Source of the DNA: Halalkalibacter alkalisediminis
GTDB lineage: Bacteria > Bacillota > Bacilli > Bacillales > Bacillaceae_D
Reading direction: 5' to 3'
Length of the DNA: 43,070 bases
Assembly: GCF_028610705.1 (NCBI RefSeq)
Contig: NZ_JAQQWT010000028.1
Span: 1 to 43,070 of the forward strand
This document shows, piece after piece, positions 14,403 through 22,392 of this stretch; position 1 is the first letter of the stretch; the number at the start of each line of letters is the position of its first letter. Below the pieces are notes generated by a model, which saw only the letters and a list, made by a program, of their open reading frames with translations, had not been told where the DNA came from and did no database searches. A program made the position numbers and the translations under genes.

Positions 14403-15862
14403 TTGTCATTGGAGCAGGGATGGGAGGACTAAGTGCAGCAACATATCTAGCACAAGAAGGCTACTCGGTACTTGTACTTGAGCGCCATTATCGTGCAGGG
14501 GGATACGCTCACTCATTCCGTAGAAGAAAGTTTACTTTTGATTCAGCTGTCCGTATTGTAGCTGGAGCGAGGGATGGCGGATTGTTAGAAGAGCTCTTAC
14601 AAGCAGCAGGGGTTGTTGATGAGGTGGAATTTCTTCGATTGGATGATATCTACACTGCTTATTATCCTGATCGAAAAATTGTTGTCAGTAGAAGCGTAGA
14701 TGGACTTATTGAGGCCTATTGTCGTGAGTTTCCTCGTGAAAGTAAAAACATACAAGCCCTAGTTAAGGAGATGGAGAAGCTGTATGAAGTGACGTTAATG
14801 CTTCTTCATTCTGGCGATCCATTAAAGGTGTTATCTAATCCGCTCATGTTGAAATATCGTGATAAGAGCTTTCATGAATTGACATCCTCATTTTTACAAG
14901 ACCCACAAGCTATTTATTCATTCTCTGCTTTGTGGGCGTATTACGGTACACCTCCGACTCAAGGTAGCGCAATGTTTTTTGCCTATGCAATCATGAGCTA
15001 TTTTAAAGAAGACATTTATTATGCGAAAGGGAGCTTCCAAACACTTGCTGATGCGTTAGTAAAACGGATTGAAGCATTGGGAGGAGAAGTTTGTTTGCGA
15101 AATGAAGTGGAGCGTGTAGAAGTAGAAGACAAACAGGTGAAAGGAGTTCATCTTCAGACAGGAGAATACGTGGAAGCACCGAAAATCGTTTGTAATGGGG
15201 ACTTTTTAAAGCTTATGCGTGACCTTGTAGGAGAAGAACATTTTCCGGCACGTTATAAGAGACGAATTGGTAAGCTGAAGCCTTCAATTTCTGCTTTTGA
15301 AGTCTTCTTAGGGGTAGACCTCCCGCTTGAGGAGCATGGATTATCACATGAGACGTTTATTTACAACGATTACAATTATGATACGTTTATGGAAAAACAT
15401 CAGGCTTTAAAAGATTTAGGCCCAAATGGTCTTAGTGGCTTGGCGATTTCCACACCATCCCTTGTGGATCGCGATTTAGCACCTGAAGGGAAGCATACCG
15501 CTGTTCTGACAACTTTGGTGCCATATGATATTGGTTCTAATTGGAAGGATGAAAAGGAAGCCTATCAAGAGCAATTGATTACAATGGCCGAGCGAGCAAT
15601 CCCGAACCTTCGTGATCACATAGTTCATGTTGAGTCAGGTACTCCATTAACTATGGAGCGATATACGAATAATAGTTTTGGTTCAATTTATGGGTGGGAA
15701 CAAAACAAACAGCAAATGACTGGTCGGCCACAGCATGAAACGCCGATTAAAGGTCTGTATATTTCAGGTCAATGGACCGACCCAGGAGGCGGCGTAGTCT
15801 CAGTCATTCTCTCAGGCTATAAATTGTGGAAAAAAATTACGAAAGAAAGCGTGTTGGTATGA
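14366..15862 (+). CDS. FAD-dependent oxidoreductase, phytoene desaturase/carotenoid isomerase type
   Basis: This 498-residue flavoprotein starts with the dinucleotide-binding motif VIVIGAGMGGLSAATYLAQE and ends with GLYISGQWTDPGGGVVSVIL, both typical of CrtI and CrtISO-like amine-oxidase-fold enzymes. Such enzymes desaturate or isomerise polyenes. No carotenoid genes such as crtB are near, so the likely substrate is the unsaturated polyketide chain, which it could further desaturate or switch between cis and trans. That is inference. The ATG at 14366 (ribosome site TTGGGGGAAGAG) lies 37 bases inside the previous gene. Confidence 0.85.
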   Translation: MARRPKNSSYDVIVIGAGMGGLSAATYLAQEGYSVLVLERHYRAGGYAHSFRRRKFTFDSAVRIVAGARDGGLLEELLQAAGVVDEVEFLRLDDIYTAYYPDRKIVVSRSVDGLIEAYCREFPRESKNIQALVKEMEKLYEVTLMLLHSGDPLKVLSNPLMLKYRDKSFHELTSSFLQDPQAIYSFSALWAYYGTPPTQGSAMFFAYAIMSYFKEDIYYAKGSFQTLADALVKRIEALGGEVCLRNEVERVEVEDKQVKGVHLQTGEYVEAPKIVCNGDFLKLMRDLVGEEHFPARYKRRIGKLKPSISAFEVFLGVDLPLEEHGLSHETFIYNDYNYDTFMEKHQALKDLGPNGLSGLAISTPSLVDRDLAPEGKHTAVLTTLVPYDIGSNWKDEKEAYQEQLITMAERAIPNLRDHIVHVESGTPLTMERYTNNSFGSIYGWEQNKQQMTGRPQHETPIKGLYISGQWTDPGGGVVSVILSGYKLWKKITKESVLV

Positions 15863-15865
15863 CCG

Positions 15866-16627
15866 ATGAGCTATGTGCAAACAGAGACTAAAAACAATGT
15901 ACTCTATGTGACACTTGATTATCCTGAAAAGAAAAATGGAATCGACGCATCTCTTGGAACTGTATTACTTGAAGCTATTCGGAAGGGGAACGAGGATCAG
16001 GGTATTCATTCTATTGTATTTGGAAGCAAGCATAGAGCTTATTTTAGCAGTGGACCACGTCCAGAGGATTTAATAACATGTGTAGGTGAAAATGGGAAGG
16101 CTAGACTGAGGGAAGTGCTTCATATCTTAAACAAGTGCGTACTTGAAATTTTCACTTCTCCGAAGGCAACCGTTGCTTTATTTAACGGTTATGCTTACGG
16201 AGGAGGATTTAATATTATGCTAGCTTGTGACAGGCGTATGGCCTTAAAACGTGCAAAATTTCTTGAAAACTTTCATCAAATGGGTATTTCTCCTGATTTA
16301 GGAGCTAGTTACTTACTTCCGAGTATTATTGGCTATGAAAATACCTTTGAGATGCTTATCCAAGGAAAGCTTTATACAGCTGAGGAGGGGCTTGAGCTAG
16401 GGTTGCTTCAAGAAGTATGTGAAAATAAGAAAGAGTTGCAAGAGCGTTTAGATGCATATCTGACCAAAGTAAGTGAAGGGTATCTACCTGCGATAGCGGC
16501 AACCAAAAAACTATTAAAACGACACGCCGCATCAGAACTTAAAACTCAGCTCGCTCTAGAAGCAGAGGAGCTTGTCCTCTTATTTCAGCAAACAGAAATT
16601 AAACGCCGGTTATCGGAGTTAGTCTAA
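15866..16627 (+). CDS. enoyl-CoA hydratase/isomerase family protein
   Basis: The 253-residue crotonase-fold protein shows the family's oxyanion-hole segment ([17 protein letters not shown]) and the second one in [28 protein letters not shown] follows, where hydratases usually keep a catalytic Glu and this protein has Asp-Leu. The missing Glu suggests an isomerase or another crotonase reaction rather than simple hydration. It could move a double bond in the ACP-bound chain. It begins three bases after the flavoenzyme stop and sits just before the FabZ-like dehydratase. The substrate is unknown, and a CoA-linked degradative role is unlikely in this setting. Confidence 0.85.
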   Translation: MSYVQTETKNNVLYVTLDYPEKKNGIDASLGTVLLEAIRKGNEDQGIHSIVFGSKHRAYFSSGPRPEDLITCVGENGKARLREVLHILNKCVLEIFTSPKATVALFNGYAYGGGFNIMLACDRRMALKRAKFLENFHQMGISPDLGASYLLPSIIGYENTFEMLIQGKLYTAEEGLELGLLQEVCENKKELQERLDAYLTKVSEGYLPAIAATKKLLKRHAASELKTQLALEAEELVLLFQQTEIKRRLSELV

Positions 16628-16640
16628 AGGAGAGAGTACT

Positions 16641-17114
16641 ATGGTACCTGTTATAGAAAAAATTGATGTGACTAAGCTTCGTCCAAGAAATATGCTACTT
16701 CAGCAGCCCCCCTTTTTATTTGTAGATCGTATTTTGGACTTTGATGAGGAAACGCTAACGTGTAGTAAATATTTATCTCATAATGAACCGTTTTTTGCAG
16801 GTCATTTTCCTAAACAACCTGTCATGCCTGGAGTACTAATTATTGAATTTGCGGCTCAAGCGAGTCTTCTTTTAACGATGCTCCAACAACATGCTACACA
16901 ACCTCTTATGGGGTATCTTGTGAAAACAAAGGATTTTACGTTTTATTCCGTCGCTGAACCAGGAATTGAACTGGAAGCAAAAGTGAAAATGGTAGAAAAA
17001 ATGGGGTCTTATTACACCACACAAGCGACGATTAAAAGAGTAGACAGCCGAAAAAAAGTAGCAAAAGGGGAATTGGTCTTTTATCTCACAGAAGAAGGGA
17101 AGGAATCATCATGA
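16641..17114 (+). CDS. 3-hydroxyacyl-ACP dehydratase (FabZ-like)
   Basis: The 157-residue hot-dog-fold enzyme has the full FabZ active site: His55 in [14 protein letters not shown] and Glu69 in IIEFAAQAS. It would dehydrate the beta-hydroxyacyl-ACP made by the ketoreductase. With no enoyl reductase in the operon, repeated rounds would leave conjugated double bonds, although a host FabI could saturate them. The length matches FabZ. An AAAGGAGAGAG ribosome site precedes the ATG, and the stop overlaps the next start in ATGA. Confidence 0.93.
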   Translation: MVPVIEKIDVTKLRPRNMLLQQPPFLFVDRILDFDEETLTCSKYLSHNEPFFAGHFPKQPVMPGVLIIEFAAQASLLLTMLQQHATQPLMGYLVKTKDFTFYSVAEPGIELEAKVKMVEKMGSYYTTQATIKRVDSRKKVAKGELVFYLTEEGKESS

Positions 17115-18313
17115 ACAAAGAGGTTGTAATTGTCGGAGGTGGACCAGCGGGAATGTTAATGGGTTTACTTCTTGCAAAAGAGAATGTAAATGTTACGGTT
17201 CTTGAAAAAAACAAAAGCCTCAGTCGTGATTTCCGGGGGGAGACAATTGCTCCAGGATCGGTGTACCTTTTAAAGAAATTAGGTGTCTTTCCAGCGTTGG
17301 AAGAGCATGGCTTTATAAAGGTAAGAAAGATTAAAATGTATGATCGAGAAGATAAACTGTTCAGTGTAAATTTTGATGAATTAGATCACCCCCAAAAATA
17401 TGGAATTGATATGCCACAACCTGTGGTGTTAGAAGCATTAAAAGAAAAAGCACTTGACTACCCAAATTTTCAATATATCGAAGGGGCAACCTTCACAGAT
17501 TTAATTAAAGAAGATAGGAAGGTTGTAGGGGTTCGGTACAAGGAAAGCGGGCATGAGCTAGAAGTAAGGACTAAGCTCGTAATTGGTGCTGAAGGGAGGT
17601 ATAGCCGATTACAGACGCTGGGGAATTTCCAAGTGAAAAAGAAAGAATTTAGTCGAGATTTAATTTGGTTCAAAGTTCCGAAACCGGCGGATTGGGAGGA
17701 AGGGAACCTTATTAAAGTGCATAAGCATGATCATGTTATTATCCTACCCACTTATCCAGACTTTTTGCGAGTTGGGACGTACATCTCCTTAGGAGGAAAT
17801 CGAGAAACCAAGAAAAAAGGTATCTCCACCTTTATTGATAAAGTATGTGCAATTGAGCCTAAACTTCGTATACCTATGGAGGAGCATATTACATCATGGG
17901 ATGATACAACTTTGTTAAAAATCTTTACTGCGCATGTAGATGATTGGGCTAACGATGGCTTAATCCTAATTGGAGATTCGGCACATACGTTGTCCCCTAT
18001 TTTGGGACAAGGGGTGAACATTGCCATGCAGGATGCCTTTGAACTTCTCCCTTATGTGACTAACGGATTAAAAACACACTCAGAAGCTCTTCCTGCCAAT
18101 CTCTTTCACCGTTTTATTGAAGAACGTAAAAAGCAAGTATCCTTTGTTTCTAATTTTCAAGCTCGCCAAGAGCAAAATCTATCCGCTTCTTCACCCCTTC
18201 AATGTACCATCCGAAAGGTAAAGATGAAGCTGCTTGATAAGGCACCCTTTAAAAACAAAGTCATGAAAAAGCTACAATATGGGGTTGTAGCAAATGAAAC
18301 AATGGAGGTATGA
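17111..18313 (+). CDS. FAD-dependent monooxygenase (PHBH type)
   Basis: The 400-residue flavoenzyme has all three landmarks of group A monooxygenases. The N-terminal [20 protein letters not shown] binds [13 protein letters not shown] stands in for the DG motif at residues about 158-167, and [20 protein letters not shown] is the GD motif. It probably hydroxylates or epoxidises the polyketide or tetronate using NAD(P)H and oxygen. A geranylgeranyl-reductase-like reduction is the alternative for this fold. It is coupled to the dehydratase (ATGA overlap) and is the last long catalytic gene before the small peptide and the phosphopantetheinyl transferase. Confidence 0.88.
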   Translation: MNKEVVIVGGGPAGMLMGLLLAKENVNVTVLEKNKSLSRDFRGETIAPGSVYLLKKLGVFPALEEHGFIKVRKIKMYDREDKLFSVNFDELDHPQKYGIDMPQPVVLEALKEKALDYPNFQYIEGATFTDLIKEDRKVVGVRYKESGHELEVRTKLVIGAEGRYSRLQTLGNFQVKKKEFSRDLIWFKVPKPADWEEGNLIKVHKHDHVIILPTYPDFLRVGTYISLGGNRETKKKGISTFIDKVCAIEPKLRIPMEEHITSWDDTTLLKIFTAHVDDWANDGLILIGDSAHTLSPILGQGVNIAMQDAFELLPYVTNGLKTHSEALPANLFHRFIEERKKQVSFVSNFQARQEQNLSASSPLQCTIRKVKMKLLDKAPFKNKVMKKLQYGVVANETMEV

Positions 18314-18316
18314 CAA

Positions 18317-18412
18317 ATGAAAAGAAAAGCTCTTCTTTCTGCTAGTTTTCTACTCATGACCCTGTCTTTATTTTCAAAGAAGAAGAAATATGTATCAATC
18401 AAGCCTCGTTAA
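18317..18412 (+). CDS. 31-residue hydrophobic/basic peptide
   Basis: An ATG at 18317 follows a textbook GGAGGT ribosome site (18304-18309) by seven bases and encodes 31 residues. The start is basic (MKRKALL), a hydrophobic stretch follows (SASFLLMTLSLF), and the tail is a run of four Lys and then IKPR. It looks like a tiny single-pass membrane or signal-anchor peptide. The gene lies four bases after the flavoenzyme and overlaps the start of the phosphopantetheinyl transferase in another frame, so it may also serve to couple translation into that gene. I know no homologue. Confidence 0.6.
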   Translation: MKRKALLSASFLLMTLSLFSKKKKYVSIKPR

Positions 18413-19025
18413 ACAACTTCAACAGCCAATGGTGGTTACAGGAACGATTACCTCATTGGAGAAACGAAAGTCAGAACTTTTCTCTTATGTAACGACTGTT
18501 GAACACGAACGGGCAATAAAATTAAAGAGGAAGCAGCAAAGAGAGGTGTTCTTGCTCATACGTGGTTATCTCCGCTTTCTTCTTTCGAACGTTTTGCACA
18601 GAGAACCACAAAGCATATGTATTGCCTATGGATCCTATGGTAAGCCTTACCTAGATGAAGAAGATTCCTATCATTTTAATGTCTCACACTCTATGGATCG
18701 TTATTTAATTGGGATACGAGCTTCCGGCCTGATTGGAGTAGATGTAGAGTGTTCGCGATCGCTTCCTAGCATTCACCCGATGTTTTTCCATCCCGAGGAA
18801 ATTGCGTACCTTTCCAGGGGGACAAAACATAAAAGAGTAGAGCGCTGGCTGTGGGTTTGGACACGTAAAGAGGCTTTCGGCAAAGCAATTGGTGAAGGTT
18901 TAAGCGAAAGGACCGTAAGTTTTTCAGTACTCGGAGATTTAGTAGAGTTTAAAGGAAAGAATTATGCTCTTACGACGGACCAGCATCCAAACTTTACACA
19001 ATCAATTTGTGTAGAAATAGAATAA
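18390..19025 (+). CDS. Sfp-type 4'-phosphopantetheinyl transferase
   Basis: The 211-residue enzyme has the Sfp-family motifs in order: YGSYGKPYL, FNVSHSMDRYL, the metal-binding GVDVEC near residue 115, and WTRKEAFGKAIGEGL. It transfers phosphopantetheine from CoA to carrier proteins, here most simply the two ACPs of this operon (Ser45 and Ser38). It is the last gene of the operon and is followed by a terminator. Other carrier proteins of the cell could also be substrates. Confidence 0.93.
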   Translation: MYQSSLVKQLQQPMVVTGTITSLEKRKSELFSYVTTVEHERAIKLKRKQQREVFLLIRGYLRFLLSNVLHREPQSICIAYGSYGKPYLDEEDSYHFNVSHSMDRYLIGIRASGLIGVDVECSRSLPSIHPMFFHPEEIAYLSRGTKHKRVERWLWVWTRKEAFGKAIGEGLSERTVSFSVLGDLVEFKGKNYALTTDQHPNFTQSICVEIE

Positions 19026-19108
19026 AGATAACACTCATGGGAAAAGGCAGCTTTATTTAATCTAGCGCATTTAGGTGAGTTTCAATCACGGCGCTTTTAG
19101 ACTAATTC

Positions 19109-19145
19109 AAACCCAAACTCGTTATAAATGAGTTTTGGGTTTTTA
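19109..19145 (+). terminator. intrinsic terminator of the polyketide/tetronate operon
   Basis: The arms AAACCCAAACTC and GAGTTTTGGGTTT pair with one bulged base, and four T residues follow. It lies 83 bases after the phosphopantetheinyl transferase stop and is the first strong hairpin after the operon. Confidence 0.75.
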
Positions 19146-19425
19146 GTTAGGGGCAGGGAAAGGTCATACTTACACAGCTGAATTGTTAATCTTTTGATGA
19201 GAAATGTTCATTCTTTATTAAAGAAGAACTTTCACTACGACTAGCTAAAAAAGGAGGTAACAAGCCTTTTTGTTCAAAATGTTGGAACGCTAATTTTAAA
19301 TTATAGGATTTCACATGGTGAATAAAATTTCTTCGAAAATAAAAAAATTAATAATCAAGCGCGTGAATGCTTGTGAAGGATTACACTTTAAAGTAACTGG
19401 TGCTTTTCTTCAATAAGACAGGATT

Positions 19426-19449
19426 AATGATCTTCAACAATCGGGCGCG
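19426..19449 (+). repeat. 24-bp repeat, copy 1
   Basis: The sequence from AATGATCTTC to TCGGGCGCG is repeated exactly at 40163-40186 in the same orientation. The two copies bracket the IS110 element, the trp/sugar operon and the MocR/EamA pair. This copy runs into a hairpin with a T tail. Confidence 0.8.
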
Positions 19450-19478
19450 ATTCTTCAATAAAGAAGGTCGCTTTTTTT
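19446..19478 (+). terminator. hairpin with T tail beside the 24-bp repeat
   Basis: GCGATTCTTC pairs with GAAGGTCGC around AATAAA, leaving one or two unpaired bases, and seven T residues follow. It has the form of an intrinsic terminator, but no intact gene reads into it, so it may belong to a lost element. Confidence 0.5.
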
Positions 19479-19634
19479 CTGTGAAAATAAAATCTAGGGT
19501 ATCCTCTAAAATAAGAGGTAGAAGGATTTTTTTAAAATGTTTTTAGGGTTTTTTCCAAAAAAGACAATAAGAAATAGAGGGTGTGCTACCTATTTTTTAA
19601 AAACACAACCTTTGAGAGTATTGAGTACAAAAAC

Positions 19635-20776
19635 TTAACCTGCTAAACGGGTTTCAACGAAATGGTGCTTATTAATTAATAGTGTATAAATAATTCTTAA
19701 AACTTTATGTGCTATAGCCTGTAAAGCTTTTTTCTTTCCTCTTCTTGCAGAAAGAGACCAAAAAGTGTTGGACATTGAAGTATTCTTCGACCTTGATATA
19801 GCCCAAGCTACTTCACAAAGAGCTGCTTTTATATGTGGGTTTCCCTGAACGCTCTTGGAACTTTTTTTTTACCAGCACTTTCGTTATTTCCAGGAGACAC
19901 TCCAGCCCACGATGCTAAATGTCTGGAAGAAGGGAATTGACTCATATCTGTACCTATTTCTGCAATGATACAAGCCGTTGTATGTTCCTTTATTCCTGGG
20001 ATAGATAAAAGTATTTCCTTTTCTTCTTGATAGGAATGAAGCAGAGTATCGATCCTTTCTTCAAGTTCTTGAATGGAATTTTCCAAGAACTCTATATGGT
20101 TCCAAGAGCTTTTAATCATAAACATTTGATGCTCATCCAATGTTCCGAAAAGAGATTCAGAAATAGTATGAGCCTTCTTGCGAAGAGAATGATGGATATT
20201 GGCATCGACATCATTTTTATCAAGAAAACCTTTCTCAACTAATTGATTTAAAAGTTTGCGTCCTGAAACACCAAAAATATCGGAAATAACTGATCCAAGC
20301 TTTATATTAGAACACTCAAGAACCTTTGAGATTCTGTTTTTTTCAGCAGTTAAGTTGCCAATCCATTTCTTTCGTAATCGTGTTAAATCGCGTAGTTCGC
20401 GAAGATCCTGAGAGGGGACAAAGCTTTTTTTAATCAATCCATGACGGAGAAGCTTGGCAATCCATTCCGCATCGGAAACATCAGTTTTGCGCCCAGGAAC
20501 GTTTTTAATACGCTGGGCATTGGCCACAGTAATATCGAAGTATCCTTCTAAGATATTGTATACCGGCTTCCAATAGATTCCGGTACTTTCCATTGCAATG
20601 TGGGTAACTTTCTTTTCCTCTAACCATTTCAATAACTCAAATAGGCTTTTGGTAAGCGTGGAAAAAGTTTTGATTTCTTTTTGAACGATTTCATCATTCG
20701 TACCCGTTAAGGCACAAACTACAATTTCTTTTTGATGAACATCCATACCGGCACAATGGGTTAACAAAATGTCCAA
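19635..20776 (-). pseudogene. IS110-family transposase, single frameshift
   Basis: From the ATG at 20776 the frame gives 315 residues with the IS110 RuvC-like N-terminal domain (CAGMDVHQKEIVV, MESTGIYWKPVY, GRKTDVSDAEWIA). The C-terminal domain holding the conserved Ser follows (LASWAGVSPGNNESAGKKK). After a run of nine A (T in the plus strand, 19862-19870) the frame goes wrong and stops. In the shifted frame the rest of the protein continues (HIKAALCEVAWAISRS to HHFVETRLAG) and ends at 19635. Restored, the length is about 380 residues, normal for the family. Slippage on the A run could in principle still give full-length protein. Otherwise this copy is dead. Confidence 0.85.
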
Positions 20777-20970
20777 GTAAAATAACCTCCAAAGTAGTGT
20801 CTATGGAAAGTGGAATAAGCTTGGTCAAACAGCATTTTTCTGTACGTGATCATCTTCAAAAAGGTGAAGAGTCGACATAGGGGTGTACACAAGGCAAATT
20901 CCAAACAGTTTCTTATACAGGGTATAACCACCACAAAAGAGCTCGTAAAGATTACTCTCCATAGCATTAA
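20777..20970 (-). ncRNA. possible IS110 bridge-RNA region
   Basis: IS110-family elements are known to encode a structured bridge RNA in the non-coding end before the transposase start. The roughly 190 bases upstream of this transposase (minus strand) have no gene and contain short inverted segments such as CTTCACCTTTTTGAAG. The position is right, but I have not folded the sequence or identified target and donor loops, and the element boundary is not defined. Confidence 0.3.
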
Positions 20971-21077
20971 TCATTATAGGTAAATGGACAAAATGAAAAA
21001 CCCGGGGGAAAATAAATTTTCATGCCGGGGTGTGAGTGTTAAATCATGTGTGTTTCTTATTCATGTAACAAAGTAGG

Positions 21078-21260
21078 TTAGAAGAAGGAATTCGTATCAA
21101 TATTATCGGTAATGGACACAAAGTGGACATCCATATCACTAAACACTTCGCTTAGTTCTATCAAGTGTTTAGTGGAACGGGAAATACGATCCAATTTATA
21201 TACGACCACTTTATCTCCACTCCGCAATACTTTCAGTAATTCCTCGAGCTGCGGCCGATC
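21078..21260 (-). pseudogene. serine recombinase (resolvase) fragment
   Basis: On the minus strand about 60 codons read DRPQLEELLKVLRSGDKVVV and YKLDRISRSTKHLIELSEVF, ending in NIDTNSFF and a stop at 21078. This is the central part of a resolvase/invertase catalytic domain, with the conserved DRxxRS motif. The N-terminal part with the catalytic Ser and the DNA-binding C-terminus are both missing. It is a relic of a Tn3-type element or plasmid resolvase, consistent with the Tn3 transposase fragment at the right end of the window. Confidence 0.75.
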
Positions 21261-21265
21261 TCTTC

Positions 21266-21376
21266 ATTAGTCTAGGAATCTACAAAAGCGAAGACAAACA
21301 TTTATTTGAACTAACCCTCACAGATATTGAACAAATTTACGCATCCCAAAAAAAGAGCAAATCATCATACAACTAA
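21266..21376 (+). pseudogene. C-terminal fragment of an unidentified protein
   Basis: An open stretch without a start codon reads SLGIYKSEDKHLFELTLTDI and then EQIYASQKKSKSSYN before a stop. The composition is protein-like, but I do not recognise the family. It abuts the resolvase fragment, so it is probably the end of another gene truncated by the same rearrangement. Confidence 0.3.
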
Positions 21377-21448
21377 GCATAAAAAGGATTCTATATCAAC
21401 AACAACGAAGCTATATTCAAATAGGTACAAATGATAGAGGTGTAATTC

Positions 21449-21916
21449 ATGATCGTAGTAAGCTCCTGCTTAGCTGGTTTAAAAGTAAGGTATAACGGTA
21501 CGCATTATTTAGATGAAAAGATCAGTCAATTGGTTGATGAGAAAAAAGCAGTAACGGTCTGTCCTGAATTGCTTGGTGGGTTTTCAACCCCGAGAGAAAC
21601 TGCTGAAATAGCAGGCGGAGATGGCTATGATGTGTTGGATGGGAAGGCGAAAGTGGTCGATCAATCAGGAAATGACGTAACAGAGTTTTATCTAAAAGGG
21701 GCGTATACTGCATTCAAAACAGCAAAAGACCTGAACGCAACTCTTGTTGTTCTAAAAGAAAATAGTCCCTCTTGTGGAAGCTCGATGATTTATGATGGCC
21801 AATTTAGCGGGACGAAGGTTTCTGGGGATGGAGTCACTTCTGCTCTTCTGAGAAGAAACGGGATACAAGTCATTTCAGAAGTGCAATTTGTTGAAAAAAC
21901 TGATAAGTTCTTGTAA
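21449..21916 (+). CDS. DUF523 family protein
   Basis: The 155-residue protein matches the DUF523 family throughout: VVSSCLAGLKVRYNG at the start, CPELLGGFSTPRE in the middle, then LKENSPSCGSSMIYDGQFSG. The conserved Cys residues (CLAG, CPE, SCGS) suggest metal or Fe-S binding, but the function is not established. The length matches the family and the ribosome site AGAGGTG precedes the ATG. It stands alone between mobile-element debris and the second operon, with no evident link to either. Confidence 0.9.
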   Translation: MIVVSSCLAGLKVRYNGTHYLDEKISQLVDEKKAVTVCPELLGGFSTPRETAEIAGGDGYDVLDGKAKVVDQSGNDVTEFYLKGAYTAFKTAKDLNATLVVLKENSPSCGSSMIYDGQFSGTKVSGDGVTSALLRRNGIQVISEVQFVEKTDKFL

Positions 21917-22392
21917 TAAAGCTAATAGAATAGACCCAATAGCCGAAAAAAAGACCTAAACATGAACCTTCCTAATACAGTTATGAATGGTTTTCGCTAT
22001 GGAAACAACGTTAATAAAGAATAATATCGATAAGATACTTTCCTCCAACATCGTTCATTTCCTTAGCGAGTATCCTTCTAAAAATAACATCTTAAAATAG
22101 TAAACATGTATGTTGATACCAGTTTTTCTTCTGATACAAGACCCCCATTTACATTTTGTCCCGTATAGGTGGATAGACTCAGCAAAAGCATAATCATTCC
22201 CTTTACGAAATAAGTGGTACCATAAAAATTTTTAAAAGTGGTACTAATACAAATGATAATAGCATGCTACAGTGTTACCAGATATCCAAATTAAACCAAT
22301 TATGGTAGATCTAAAGCTGTTTGATCCATTTCTATGATTCTAGAAAAAATCGTGTAAGTCCTTTCAATCCGTATGGTAAAGGAGTGGATGAA
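21917..22392. other. upstream region of the trp/sugar operon
   Basis: These 476 bases hold no gene that I can support. I found no T-box consensus, no leader peptide with Trp codons and no evident TRAP-type triplet series, so the classical trp controls seem absent. The notable features are two AAGTGGTAC direct repeats (22212 and 22236) and a possible -10 GATAAT at 22255, just before the palindrome TAGCATGCTA. Confidence 0.5.
22212..22246 (+). promoter_or_regulatory. direct repeats, candidate MocR-type operator before trpD
   Basis: AAGTGGTACCA (22212-22222) and AAGTGGTACTA (22236-22246) repeat with a 24-base period. The second copy lies just upstream of a possible -10 box. Very similar repeats (AATTGGTACTA and AAGTGGTACTA, 25 bases apart) lie between the MocR gene and the EamA gene at 38382-38417. 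MocR regulators commonly bind direct repeats, so the MocR protein may control both units. Confidence 0.55.

Larger units (their letters stand above)
19146..19634. other. non-coding stretch with transposon-like debris
   Basis: I see no intact gene in these 490 bases. They contain a short coding-like remnant (KPFCSKCWNANFKL, about 19260-19303), one copy of a 24-base repeat (19426-19449), a hairpin beside it, and presumably the right end of the IS110 element, whose exact boundary I cannot fix. Confidence 0.5.

Noticed and set aside
18317-18412. 31-residue peptide as a RiPP precursor
   Set aside because: No leader/core pattern and no maturase, cyclase or peptide transporter nearby. A membrane peptide or translational coupler fits better.
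4566-19025. Operon as ordinary fatty acid biosynthesis
   Set aside because: Fatty acid operons lack FkbH, glyceryl ACP, a free E2 domain, a chain-length-factor-like half and flavoenzymes, and this operon lacks fabD, fabI and accBC.
21266-21376. Independent small gene after the resolvase fragment
   Set aside because: There is no start codon or ribosome site. It is open only because it is the tail of a truncated gene.
22206-22260. T-box riboswitch before trpD, suggested by GTGGTACC
   Set aside because: The rest of the T-box consensus, a specifier stem and a terminator/antiterminator pair are absent. The motif is better explained as spaced direct repeats.
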